Below, in pieces: positions 44,072 to 53,243 of a stretch of 64,000 bases of DNA. Positions within the stretch are counted from its first letter, which is position 1. Every line of letters starts with the position of its first letter. The notes beneath the pieces are model-generated. The model ran no database searches. It was given only the letters and a program-made list of their open reading frames with translations, and was not told where the DNA came from. This DNA is from Spirosoma sp. 48-14 (GTDB lineage Bacteria; Bacteroidota; Bacteroidia; Cytophagales; Spirosomataceae), in the NCBI RefSeq assembly GCF_001898575.1, contig NZ_MKUD01000070.1, positions 62,001 through 126,000 of the forward strand. The letters are read 5' to 3'. A program made the position numbers and the translations under genes.

Positions 44072-47000
44072 TTAGTTCTGAGTTTGAACCGAAGCTGTAG
44101 CATTATCAAATGTTAAGCGAGCGTTTGTACCAAACTGAATACGTTTGGCCTTAGCATTCGGAATGGTTATAGTAACCGTATGCCCATCCTGGATTTGGAC
44201 GAGATCGCATAACGTGGGCACCCTACCACAACTCCAGGTGGAGGCCGATGACCACAAACCCGATGCTAAGCTCTGACAGGGACCCCTGGAAATGATAATA
44301 TCATCAATCCGCAACTCATCCCGAGCATTGCTGCCCACCCCCGTCCAATAGTACTGCCACAACAACTGAACATAGGGCTTGTTCAACACAGTGGCTGGCA
44401 GAGCCACCGGACCCAGTACCTGACTATCGCCCGCTGTGGCACTACGCACATACTCGACAGGGTTGTTCTGACTGTCGAGCACATCGGTGAAGGGCCCTGA
44501 GTCGCCCACCCGGTAGCGGAGCCGGATGCGGTATTGCTTCACATTGGGTGTGACCGTACCAGCCGTCCACTGAACATAGGCTTCGTTGAGACCACTGGTT
44601 CGGATGGCCAGCAGGGCTCCCCCCAGGGTGGAGGCCACGTAGCCCGGATTGGTGTTGTTGTTGCCGGTGTTGATGAAGGAGAAACCGTTCTGATTGAGTC
44701 CGTTGATTCGGGTACGGCTGGTAAAGTTGTAGGCGCCAGTGACGGTGTTTGAGATGGTGGCCGATAGCGTGGGGTCTTCCTGATTCATAGAGACGAAGAC
44801 CATGTTGGGAGGGTAGCTACCCGCTGGTGCGGAGTCGGGCCACTGGTCGAGCTGGTAGTCGCAGGTGGCCAGTGAGTAGGCGGCCGGGAACGAGTTGAAG
44901 GATTCGTCCAGGTAGAATACGGCGGTCAGGCTACGGTTGGCGGATGGGTTGAAGGTGTATACGGAGTCGGTGGAGATAGAGGCATTTGCTTCTGTCCAGC
45001 GGACGAACTTGTATCCGGGTTTGGCTCTGGCAGTGATGGTGACAGCGTTACCCTGGAAGTAGATTCCGGTCCATGGGTAGGGTTGCTGGGGAACGCCTAC
45101 GGTAGAAGGCAGGATGGTGATGGAGTTGACGTTGACGTATCCTCGGGCGGTGTCGGAGACGTTAAGGGTCAGGCTGCGGTTAGCACTCAGGCTAAACTGC
45201 TGCCGTATATGCTTTCGGACGGAGTCGGGACGAACCTGTAGAAAATTCATCATATTTCCAATGTTCCCGAGCCAGCCGTTATAACTGGTGTTGGTTATCC
45301 ATCGATTAAAATGTTCGGCCATGTTAGGCTGGTACTGCTGTTGCATGGAAGTCAGTAATGCCGTCGTTCGGGTGGGGTTGAAGGTGGTGTTCAGCAAGTC
45401 GGCGTATCGGTTGATGAAGTAGGTTTTAAAGGCTGGTATAGCGAGCAACCGACGCAAATAAACTGTGAATTCAGCATCCTGGCCCGTATCCAGCGCCGTT
45501 GGGAATACGTTTTTCTGCGCATAATTCTGCCCGGTTATTCCCCAGTCGAGATCCCGAATCATCCATCGCCACCGGCCATCGTGCCCGCGAGGAGCATTGG
45601 GTTTATACTGGCTGGTCCGTTTACGCCACATCGAGAGGTTGTTGTGAGGCCAGTCGGTGTTGGCTACGAAAATCTCCGACATCTGATAATCGGCGAAGCT
45701 CTCCACATCCATCAGCGTTTGCACATAGGTGTAATTGACCGGACTGGTATTCATGAAGTAGTTCTTCAGAGCAGTAAAGCTGGTTAGATCACCCTCGGTA
45801 GGCTCGTAGGTATATTGCGATACTTCTACCATATCCACACTGTCGGTAGCTACGCCGTAGTTCTGGTTGATGTAGAATCGATCATAGCGTTCGTACAGAT
45901 TGGAGACACCCCAGTATTCGCCGTTGAAAAACAGGGCTACAGGTCGGTTCGACTGCGTGTCGAAGGGAAGATGCCGAACCATGGTTTGTCCGAACGCATC
46001 TACCAGTGTGGTGTAATCCCAATCGTTGCCGCCATTACGAAGCAGGAGCCGATCGTAAACGACGTTGGTTGGCCGATTGTCGAAGAAAGGATAGGCGAAT
46101 TCGCTACTTCCATACAGACGAACACTTTTACGAGGTACGGATCGGGAGCAGCCGCCATGTGTCCGTAAGCCTATTGGCTGGTTGATAACCGAAGCGTTAT
46201 TGATAAAGAATTCGACATTGCCTGGTCGTTCCCAATCATCACCTTCGTTAAAAAAATTGCCGGTTGTACAGAAGGAGGTGCCTGCGCTGGGATTGGCTGC
46301 CCGCCAGGTATCGAAGGTTTTTCCGGCTGTATAAATACCTGTGTTGTAGTCAAATAAATGCTTCTCATTTAGTGAAACCGAAACGACAGGAATGTTATAT
46401 CGGGGGAGCGAGGGGGAGACGAAGTAGGTTTGCGTGACGATATCACTGGGAATGGCATCGGGTTTATAGACCACCGCCCGCACCACCGTGCCCTTAAAAA
46501 CTGGACTTGTAGGGAAATAGGTGGGGGTATAATTCCAGGTCGATGACTTGACGGATAATTTATTCGGTGAGCTGGTTTGGTCAGTAATGGCTATCGTTGT
46601 CGAATAGGGGAAAGTTTGATAAGAGCCTGTCAGGAGCGGACCAGAGGGTTGACCTGGTTGTTCGGTATATCTGTTTTTATACGTATACGTAACGGAGTTG
46701 GGATTGGTAGGATCGGGGTCGGAGCCATCCAGCGTATAGTAAATGGTTGCCGTTGGATCGGATGCACTCAGTGCCAGATTGAAACCCGTCGAATAAAAGC
46801 CTCCAGCCTGCGAAAATGTCGGCCCTGCCAGCCATGCTGTATATCCGGTTTTTCCATTATTCGATGCCTTTGGCGTGCTGTTGGCTTTCTGAAAATAGAC
46901 CCAGCTGGCACTGCCGTTGGGCTGGCGACCCCAGGATATATCGGCCCGCTGGGGTCCGAAACGCAGCGTATCCACCACTGTGGTGCCATCCGGTTGATAC

Positions 47001-47356
47001 AAGCCCAATTGCTCCCCACTGGCCGACAGGCTGAAACCAATGTGATCGGCTCCCCGGTTGGTCTGCCCGCTGGCCCATACCAGCAGAAAACCGTTGGCGG
47101 GAATAATCGTTTTGGTGGATCCGGAAACGAACTGGTATTTGGTGGGATTAGTCAGGTTGTCGGTGATGAAATAACCGGCGATGTTGACTGAGAAGGAGTT
47201 AGGGTTATAGATTTCGAACCAGTCTTCAAAGGCCCCGGTCTGGTCGGCGAGGGTCGTTTGGTTGGAGGCCATCAACTCATTGATATAAAGTTGCTGGCTG
47301 CGTGCAGAGAAGTTAATGCACAGAAAAAAGATGGTGAGGGCAGTAATTGTTTTCAT
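44072..47356 (-). CDS. Secreted CotH-kinase-like protein with lamin-tail domain
   Basis: The 1094-residue protein has a signal peptide (MKTITALTIFFLCINFSARSQ). Domains in order are a lamin-tail domain (about 22-170; LYINELMASNQTTLADQTGA), a chitobiase-like beta-sandwich (about 185-300; ATIYYTLDGSDPDPTNPNS) and a CotH-type kinase-fold domain (about 310-690). The CotH part shows GSSEFAYPFF, LRNGGNDWDYT, GEYWGVSNLYERYD and WRWMIRDLDWG. An InlB-B-like repeat follows (about 725-820; AKPGYKFVRWTE). A jelly-roll region and a G8-like end (LWSSASTWSCGRVPTLCDLV) complete it. CotH proteins phosphorylate spore coat proteins in Bacillus; secreted bacterial forms like this are of unknown target. I see no clear type IX sorting domain at the end. 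Confidence 0.9.
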   Translation of the reverse strand: MKTITALTIFFLCINFSARSQQLYINELMASNQTTLADQTGAFEDWFEIYNPNSFSVNIAGYFITDNLTNPTKYQFVSGSTKTIIPANGFLLVWASGQTNRGADHIGFSLSASGEQLGLYQPDGTTVVDTLRFGPQRADISWGRQPNGSASWVYFQKANSTPKASNNGKTGYTAWLAGPTFSQAGGFYSTGFNLALSASDPTATIYYTLDGSDPDPTNPNSVTYTYKNRYTEQPGQPSGPLLTGSYQTFPYSTTIAITDQTSSPNKLSVKSSTWNYTPTYFPTSPVFKGTVVRAVVYKPDAIPSDIVTQTYFVSPSLPRYNIPVVSVSLNEKHLFDYNTGIYTAGKTFDTWRAANPSAGTSFCTTGNFFNEGDDWERPGNVEFFINNASVINQPIGLRTHGGCSRSVPRKSVRLYGSSEFAYPFFDNRPTNVVYDRLLLRNGGNDWDYTTLVDAFGQTMVRHLPFDTQSNRPVALFFNGEYWGVSNLYERYDRFYINQNYGVATDSVDMVEVSQYTYEPTEGDLTSFTALKNYFMNTSPVNYTYVQTLMDVESFADYQMSEIFVANTDWPHNNLSMWRKRTSQYKPNAPRGHDGRWRWMIRDLDWGITGQNYAQKNVFPTALDTGQDAEFTVYLRRLLAIPAFKTYFINRYADLLNTTFNPTRTTALLTSMQQQYQPNMAEHFNRWITNTSYNGWLGNIGNMMNFLQVRPDSVRKHIRQQFSLSANRSLTLNVSDTARGYVNVNSITILPSTVGVPQQPYPWTGIYFQGNAVTITARAKPGYKFVRWTEANASISTDSVYTFNPSANRSLTAVFYLDESFNSFPAAYSLATCDYQLDQWPDSAPAGSYPPNMVFVSMNQEDPTLSATISNTVTGAYNFTSRTRINGLNQNGFSFINTGNNNTNPGYVASTLGGALLAIRTSGLNEAYVQWTAGTVTPNVKQYRIRLRYRVGDSGPFTDVLDSQNNPVEYVRSATAGDSQVLGPVALPATVLNKPYVQLLWQYYWTGVGSNARDELRIDDIIISRGPCQSLASGLWSSASTWSCGRVPTLCDLVQIQDGHTVTITIPNAKAKRIQFGTNARLTFDNATASVQTQN

Positions 47357-47692
47357 AAGCGGTACTACGCGTACTGGGCAGGCGATATATAGTTAGAAAG
47401 TGCCTGGCTGATTTAATTGGATAAAACACGTACAGACTTTTAACGGGAGGCTTTAGTAGAATGGCTATCTCCCAAAAAACGGATTGAGAGCAGGTATAAC
47501 TAGACAGAATTATATAAGTAAACTTATTTCTGCTATAAGTAAAAAGAGGGCAAGTGCCTTTGTTGGGGCTTCAAATATACTTATGGGAGTTGCAAATGTA
47601 TATAGTCTTATGTTGGTTTGTCTATAATCTTTACTGGAAGGTATGTAAATGCTAACCCTAACTGCGTGAAGCTTGCAGCGGAGTAGCGCGTA
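47357..47692. other. 336-base A/T-rich gap
   Basis: No gene is evident between the start of the CotH-like gene and the end of the bicupin gene. A palindromic ATAAGT-aa-ACTTAT lies near 47514-47527, followed shortly by another ATAAGTAAA copy. Promoter for the CotH-like gene is expected here. Confidence 0.4.
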
Positions 47693-48466
47693 TCACTCAA
47701 ATTGAAAAGCGAAGTACATGCAGTTCCCCTTGCTCGTGTTCTGAAGGGCGTGAGGCACATTCGATTCCAAAAAAATCAAATCCCCTCTGGTCGACGGGCA
47801 GAGCTTGCCATTGATACTTTCCTGAGCGTTGTTATCAACCATCAGCAGGATTTCGGCGGCCCGGTGCGTATGGGGAGCATGGCTCCATAAACCTTCACGA
47901 AGCGTGGTCACGTGCATTTCAAACCGTTTGGTCATGGCCGTAGCCCGGTCGAACATCCGCCGGATTCCCCCTTTATCGTGTGGCTGAAAAGGAACCTCGT
48001 TCCAGTCGATCCAGAAGGAACCACCTGCTATCTGGCCCCGCTCCCGGTCGACAGGTAGTCGGGACGTATACCGCATCACGTAATAGGTTGTCGGGCTGCC
48101 TTCTTTATTGCTAAAGCCGTGCTCATCGCCGGGCATGATCAGGGCAATGCTGCCAGCTCCCAGCGTTTTTGTTTTGCCCTCTATGGTAATTGTCAGTTTG
48201 CCTTCTTTAATGATAATTAATTCTTCGTCGTCATGTTTATGGGCTGGATGGGGCGCCTGATGGGGAGGTAAGGTGGTAGCGTGGACGTCAATATGGCTGA
48301 AATCAATGGTGTTTCCTTCAAGAATTGGTCGTTGTTCCGAAGCTGCTTTTTGTACAACAGGCGCTTCGGCCCAGGCATATACCTTCGAGTCGATGGATTG
48401 GCCAATCACCAACTGAAACGGAATAGTCACCGACAAAGTGGATAGGAGTATAACCAGTAATTTCAT
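47693..48466 (-). CDS. Secreted bicupin protein
   Basis: The 257-residue product has a signal peptide (MKLLVILLSTLSVTIPFQLVIG). It has two cupin domains. The first (about 40-130) has HPAHKHDDEELIIIKEG and PGDEHGF, a complete His/His/Glu/His metal set. The second (about 165-255) has HAPHTHRAAEILLMVDN and SNVPHALQN. Relatives act on sugars or aromatic acids, but no reaction can be assigned. The ATG at 48466 was chosen for its signal peptide; an upstream ATG at 48499 exists. It is monocistronic and divergent from the FAD enzyme/terpene-cyclase-like cluster. Confidence 0.85.
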   Translation of the reverse strand: MKLLVILLSTLSVTIPFQLVIGQSIDSKVYAWAEAPVVQKAASEQRPILEGNTIDFSHIDVHATTLPPHQAPHPAHKHDDEELIIIKEGKLTITIEGKTKTLGAGSIALIMPGDEHGFSNKEGSPTTYYVMRYTSRLPVDRERGQIAGGSFWIDWNEVPFQPHDKGGIRRMFDRATAMTKRFEMHVTTLREGLWSHAPHTHRAAEILLMVDNNAQESINGKLCPSTRGDLIFLESNVPHALQNTSKGNCMYFAFQFE

Positions 48467-48768
48467 AAACGAGACAACGTCTGCCAGTAAAAAAAGCAAT
48501 GAAGAACAATAGTTTGTTCATATGTGATAAGGCAGAAGTCGGGCGTACTTACTGCTACTGGTGAAGTTGGGCATGTCCAGGCGATACGATGGTGGTGTAT
48601 AATCTCAATGGGAAGCTGACTGTAAAGAGCCAAATAGAGGAAAATAGTTGAATTGCCAGGATACTATTGCGTGAAATGCCTCATTTGTAATTTATTATAG
48701 GGGATATGTACTAATTTATTTGAAAAAATTATACCTTGGTCGGTATTCCACTACAGGACTGTAACTAT
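48467..48768. other. Divergent promoter region of the terpenoid-like cluster
   Basis: About 300 bases with no gene separate the bicupin and the FAD enzyme. The part nearest the plus-strand gene is strongly A/T-rich (48680-48735), as expected for a promoter. I cannot fix the exact -33/-7 boxes. Confidence 0.4.
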
Positions 48769-50673
48769 ATGAAGGTCATCATATTGGGGGGAGGGGTAGC
48801 TGGTATGAGTGCAGCCCACGAATTGATCGAACGTGGGTTTTCTGTCGATATTTATGAGAAAAAACCGTATTACATGGGCGGTAAAGCCCGCAGTGTAAAC
48901 GTACCGGGTTCGTCTCCAGATGATCCTGATGGCCAACATTCAACGGAGCCTGGCGCCGATGCCCAGGCGTTACCTGGCGAACATGGCTTTCGTTTTTTTC
49001 CGGGTTTCTATCGGCATATTACCGATACCATGAAACGAATCCCTTATACAGCACCAGACGGGAAGAAAAACGCCCAGGGTGTGTATGATAATCTGGTCGA
49101 TGTGACACGGGTGGGTATTTTGCGAAATGGGAAAAAGCCGATCATCACCATCGTTAGTTTTCCGAAGTCCCTGGCCGATTTGAAAGCGGCTCTGGAAGTA
49201 CTACATACACACGATACGGGGCTGCTACCAGGCGAAGCGCACTTTTTTGCTACGAAAGTCTGGCAATTGATGACTTCCTGCCAGCGTCGGCGTGATATGG
49301 AGTATGAAAAAGTTGGCTGGTGGCAGTATATGGAAGCTGATGGGCACAGCGAGGCTTATCGGCACCTGTTGGTAGAAGGGTTAACACGGACACTGGTGGC
49401 GGCTAATGCCAAATTTGCCAGTACCAAAACAGGGGGGGATATTTTTATTCAGCTACTGTTCAATATCGCCAATCCTGGGATGCATACCGACCGGGTATTG
49501 AATGGCCCTACGAGCGAAAAGTGGCTAAAGCCCTGGGAAGACTATCTGACCGCTAAAGGAGTACGGTTTTTCAAAAGTGCGCTGGTGCAGCGGGTAAACT
49601 GCGTGAATGGAAGCGTTCAGGCGGTCGATATTCAGAATTGGGAGAAGGGGGCCCCCTACGATCCCCCTGCCCAAGGAGATTATTACGTGCTGGCTACGCC
49701 CGTTGAGGTGGCAGCCGCCGTACTACCCGACGAACTAAAGCAAAGTATCGGTAGTCTGCAATACCTGGATGATCTGGCGGCCGATGTAGCCTGGATGAAT
49801 GGCATTCAGTTTTACCTGAATCAGGTGATTGACGTTGTGCATGGGCACTGTATCTATGTCGATAGCGAATGGGCACTGACATCCATCTCACAGCTTCCTT
49901 TCTGGGACGATTATGATATCAGCAAGCGCGGCAACCGTCGGGTAAAAACTATTCTATCTGTCGATATATCGGACTGGCTTACAGATAGTCCCGACCTGCC
50001 GGGGTTGCCAGCCATGAAGGCCAAAGATTGCCAAACCTTTGATGAGATTGCCGACCGGGTGTGGGCGCAGTTGAAGCGTAGTTTGAACGTCGATGGCACC
50101 ATTGTACTCAGCGATGACATGAAAGAAGGGGCTTTTCGCGAGAACGACATGGTATACCGGGGGTACTTTCTCGATCACTCCCTGAACGAGCAGGCGCCAC
50201 CTAGTAAACGGGATCCGATGGCTTCGGTGGTCGGGCAGAAAGGGCAGAAGGGCGATGTGCTGGTCAACCACGAGCCACTGCTGGTCAATACCGTAAATAG
50301 TTGGTTTAAGCGACCCAGTGCCTATATACCGGGTTTGTCGAATCTCTTTCTGGCTTCGGACTATGTGCGCACCAATACTGATCTGGCTACGATGGAAGGA
50401 GCCAATGAAGCAGCCCGACGGGCGGTCAACAGCATTATTGATGTGTCGGGAGTCGATGCTCCGCTCTGCTCGGTCTGGGATTTACACGAGCCCGTCTTTT
50501 TTGCCCCTTTCAAGTGGTACGACAACTGGCGTTTTGGGCGAGGGTTACCTTATAAAAAGCCTCCCGGCTGGTTCGATGCCCTGATGGTGGTCTGGGGTGT
50601 TATGTATGCCATTGGATTTCTGCTATATACTGCCTGGACGGCCCTTACTACCTGGACCCAGAAAATGCGATGA
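48769..50673 (+). CDS. Phytoene-desaturase/hydroxysqualene-dehydroxylase-like FAD enzyme with C-terminal TM
   Basis: The 634-residue protein opens with a perfect FAD motif (VIILGGGVAGMSAAHELIER, Gly7/9/12, ribose-binding Glu30) and the GGKARS loop (37-42) of the amine-oxidase/carotenoid-desaturase superfamily. GEHGFRFFPGFYRHITDTM (70-88) recalls a subgroup near hydroxysqualene dehydroxylases and carotene desaturases. Near the end it has LFLASDYVRTNTDLATMEGA, the usual FAD-binding close, and then, unusually, a transmembrane helix (LMVVWGVMYAIGFLLYTAW). I chose the ATG at 48769 directly before the motif. Its last codons overlap the next gene (ATGA), so translation is coupled to the cyclase-like protein. 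The substrate is probably an isoprenoid (inference). Confidence 0.82.
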   Translation: MKVIILGGGVAGMSAAHELIERGFSVDIYEKKPYYMGGKARSVNVPGSSPDDPDGQHSTEPGADAQALPGEHGFRFFPGFYRHITDTMKRIPYTAPDGKKNAQGVYDNLVDVTRVGILRNGKKPIITIVSFPKSLADLKAALEVLHTHDTGLLPGEAHFFATKVWQLMTSCQRRRDMEYEKVGWWQYMEADGHSEAYRHLLVEGLTRTLVAANAKFASTKTGGDIFIQLLFNIANPGMHTDRVLNGPTSEKWLKPWEDYLTAKGVRFFKSALVQRVNCVNGSVQAVDIQNWEKGAPYDPPAQGDYYVLATPVEVAAAVLPDELKQSIGSLQYLDDLAADVAWMNGIQFYLNQVIDVVHGHCIYVDSEWALTSISQLPFWDDYDISKRGNRRVKTILSVDISDWLTDSPDLPGLPAMKAKDCQTFDEIADRVWAQLKRSLNVDGTIVLSDDMKEGAFRENDMVYRGYFLDHSLNEQAPPSKRDPMASVVGQKGQKGDVLVNHEPLLVNTVNSWFKRPSAYIPGLSNLFLASDYVRTNTDLATMEGANEAARRAVNSIIDVSGVDAPLCSVWDLHEPVFFAPFKWYDNWRFGRGLPYKKPPGWFDALMVVWGVMYAIGFLLYTAWTALTTWTQKMR

Positions 50674-51314
50674 TAAACCAACACGATTATACGAACCTTG
50701 AACTCATTACGTTCGGAGTCGGCTGCTTTCTGTGGGTGATGGTTTACTTCTTCACGCTACGAAGCATTCGGCTGCATCGGTTTGTCGAAATTCCCATTGT
50801 GACAATATGGGGGAATATTGTGTGGGAGTTTCTATGGAGCTGGGTCTTCGTGCCGGATATGGGTAGCCTGTTTGTGTGGGGCTATCGGGTCTGGTTTTTT
50901 ATGGACTGCTTTATTGTGTATGGAGCCATCCGGTTTGGGTATAAGCAGATCAGTGTCCCGTTGTTTCGGCAGCACGTTGGTCTTTTGACGGTGTTGGGTA
51001 TACTGGGCTGGCTGCCCTTGCTCTATTATTACATTGCCGTGTACGATGCACCCCTGAGTCATATGGGGGCTTACTCCGGCTATTTACTGAATATACTGAT
51101 TTCGGCTTTATACATTACGCAGGCTTTGCGGCTCAATAACTGGGCGTTGTTCTCATACCCGGCGGCCTGGTGTAAAGGGGTCGGTACACTCCTGATTTCC
51201 ATATTTTGTTTCCTGCATTTCACCGATCCGTTCCTATTATCGATGTGCGTTATTACGGCTATCCTTGATGGTGCCTATATTGTTCTCTTCACCAGGCAGT
51301 CTACTCATGCCTAA
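50670..51314 (+). CDS. Pyr4-like integral membrane terpene cyclase candidate
   Basis: The 214-residue protein has about seven transmembrane helices. The second carries NIVWEFLWSWVF with Glu53, and the last ILDGAYIVLF with Asp200. As I recall, fungal Pyr4/PaxB-type membrane cyclases have the same size (about 240), seven helices and two essential acids: one in a W-E motif of the second helix and one in the last helix. The match of topology and both acids, with similar spacing (147 versus about 155), supports the call, but overall identity cannot be judged without a search. The start codon overlaps the FAD enzyme stop by ATGA, and the kinase follows 5 nt after its stop. Confidence 0.55.
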   Translation: MINQHDYTNLELITFGVGCFLWVMVYFFTLRSIRLHRFVEIPIVTIWGNIVWEFLWSWVFVPDMGSLFVWGYRVWFFMDCFIVYGAIRFGYKQISVPLFRQHVGLLTVLGILGWLPLLYYYIAVYDAPLSHMGAYSGYLLNILISALYITQALRLNNWALFSYPAAWCKGVGTLLISIFCFLHFTDPFLLSMCVITAILDGAYIVLFTRQSTHA

Positions 51315-51319
51315 CCGTT

Positions 51320-52753
51320 ATGAGCAAACTAGTACACTGGAAAGATAACTTTTGGAAAGGGTTTGGTTTTGACGGACTGGAGCCTGAAGAATTTAAAAAG
51401 CGGACATCTGCCGTTTTGCTGGCTATTTTTACGATAGGGGCTGGGTTGTGTTATTCGTTGATCTACTCTTTTTTAGGTTTCTCGTCGCTGGCTTTTGTTG
51501 TTTATACCTACGTGCCTGTATGCCTGCTGAACATCCTGTACCTGCGTTTTTCGCACCAGTATCAGGTTTTCGGCGGTATTCAGCTTGTGTTAATTTTTAT
51601 ATTTCCTCTAGCCGCCCAATTGGCTATCGGCAGCTATGTCGATGCCAGCGCCGTTGTTCTGTCAACGTTTCTGGCACCCGCAGGGGCACTCATTTATGCA
51701 TCACGCCGGATTGCGCGTCTCAGCTTTTATTTGTTCATGGTGGCCATTGTGGGCGTAACCTGTTGGGAGTATTTTTTCGGGCGACCCGAAATGGTACTAC
51801 CTCGCGGTATTGTCCTTATCTTCTTTTCCTTTAATCTGATTATTGTCTGCGCCATCATTTTCTTCCTGCTCGAAAGTTTTCTCCAAAAACAGGATGAACT
51901 TCGTGCCGAATTGCGCCAGTCGCTTCATACCCTGAAAATCACGCAGAACCAATTAATTCAGTCCGAGAAACTGGCCAGCCTGGGCGAGCTGACTGCGGGT
52001 ATTGCGCACGAAATTCAGAATCCACTGAACTTCGTCAATAACTTTTCAGAAGTAAGTACCGAACTTATAGAGGAGCTAAAAGAAGAGGCCCAGGCCGGAC
52101 GTATCGACGATGTGCTGGCTCTCGCCAACGATCTGGATCAAAATCTTAAAAAGGTTATCTTTCATGGTAAACGGGCCGGTTCCATTGTGCGAGGAATGCT
52201 GGAGCACAGCCGTTCTGGAACGGGCGAGCGGCAACTGACTCAACTGAATGACCTGGCCGATGAATACCTGCGGCTGGCGTATCAGGGGCAACGGGCCAAC
52301 GACAAAACCTTCAACTGTACGCTTCAAACCGACTTTGCGTCAGGGCTTCCTCAACTGAATCTGGTGCCGCAGGATATAGGTCGGGTCTTGCTGAACCTTT
52401 TTCAGAATGCCTTGTATGCGGTACGGCAACGGCAGAAACAGGAACCTGTTGGTTATACGCCAACCGTGTGGATCAGTACTAGTCAGCAACAGGGACAGGT
52501 CGTTGTCAGCGTAAAAGACAATGGAACAGGTATGTCGGAAGTGGTCAGGGGTAAGATTTTTCAGCCGTTTTTTACGACCAAACCCACGGGTGAAGGAACA
52601 GGATTGGGCCTGAGTCTGAGCTATGACATCGTAACGAAAGGGCACAATGGCACACTGGACGTGGAGAGTCGGGCAGGCGAAGGGAGTAAATTTGTCATGA
52701 AACTTCCTCTTGTATATAACGGACCCAGTTCGGCTAAACCAAAAACAACGTAA
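51320..52753 (+). CDS. Six-helix membrane histidine kinase, no adjacent regulator
   Basis: The 477-residue protein has about six hydrophobic segments (30-185), a short coiled coil (about 190-220) and a kinase core with phospho-acceptor His230 (GELTAGIAHEIQNPLNF), N-box (LLNLFQNALYAVRQ), G1 (VKDNGTGMS) and G2 (GEGTGLGLSLSYDIV) boxes. It starts 5 nt after the cyclase-like gene, so it is in the same transcript. No response regulator is encoded nearby; it may work with a single-domain receiver or a distant one. Its place in a biosynthetic operon suggests it senses the product or membrane state (inference). Confidence 0.9.
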   Translation: MSKLVHWKDNFWKGFGFDGLEPEEFKKRTSAVLLAIFTIGAGLCYSLIYSFLGFSSLAFVVYTYVPVCLLNILYLRFSHQYQVFGGIQLVLIFIFPLAAQLAIGSYVDASAVVLSTFLAPAGALIYASRRIARLSFYLFMVAIVGVTCWEYFFGRPEMVLPRGIVLIFFSFNLIIVCAIIFFLLESFLQKQDELRAELRQSLHTLKITQNQLIQSEKLASLGELTAGIAHEIQNPLNFVNNFSEVSTELIEELKEEAQAGRIDDVLALANDLDQNLKKVIFHGKRAGSIVRGMLEHSRSGTGERQLTQLNDLADEYLRLAYQGQRANDKTFNCTLQTDFASGLPQLNLVPQDIGRVLLNLFQNALYAVRQRQKQEPVGYTPTVWISTSQQQGQVVVSVKDNGTGMSEVVRGKIFQPFFTTKPTGEGTGLGLSLSYDIVTKGHNGTLDVESRAGEGSKFVMKLPLVYNGPSSAKPKTT

Positions 52754-52874
52754 ATCGGCTACTTATTTACTCATATCTACCAGTTATTCATTTCCCCGTT
52801 GACGGCCGGTCCCTGGCGTATTGTTTTGTGACGACAAGTGAGCAATACCTCCTTGACTAAATCATAGCAAGACA

Positions 52875-53237
52875 ATGGCAAACGAAAAAACAATCATCGA
52901 CGAGTGGGCGGTGAAAGACCTGGAAGACGGCTCTTCCCTTAAAGTTACGGTTATGAGTTGTTCCGAACTGGGTAATCAATCCCTCCCTGGTATTCAGGTT
53001 TGGTATCTGGGTTATATTGTTAACTACGAACCGCTGATTGTAGAACGTTGGGCATATCAGGCATCGAAAGCGGGTGTTGATGAATACCTGCTGGAAGACC
53101 AGTCGTGGATGGTGCATGCCGATCAGTTTATAAAAAACTACCTGGTGCTGGGCTCTCCGCTGAAAGCCAAAGTAGAAGTTAAAACGCGCTCATCCAAGGT
53201 GATTACTAAAGAGTACGAGCTGCCTTTTGAGGTCTAG
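52875..53237 (+). CDS. Conserved-looking cytosolic protein, unknown function
   Basis: The 120-residue product has no signal peptide. It is a mix of beta strands (LKVTVMSCSELGNQSLPGIQ, VWYLGYIVNYEPLIVERW) and a helix, with charged ends. I recognise no domain. It lies 121 nt after the kinase gene and 6 nt before the lipoprotein gene on the same strand, so it is part of this cluster and probably forms a couple with the lipoprotein. Confidence 0.65.
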   Translation: MANEKTIIDEWAVKDLEDGSSLKVTVMSCSELGNQSLPGIQVWYLGYIVNYEPLIVERWAYQASKAGVDEYLLEDQSWMVHADQFIKNYLVLGSPLKAKVEVKTRSSKVITKEYELPFEV

Positions 53238-53243
53238 AAACCC

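Noticed and set aside
46577-47191. 204-codon plus-strand frame opposite the lamin-tail region
   Set aside because: Rich in Cys, Gly and Arg from antisense codon bias, with no homology pattern.
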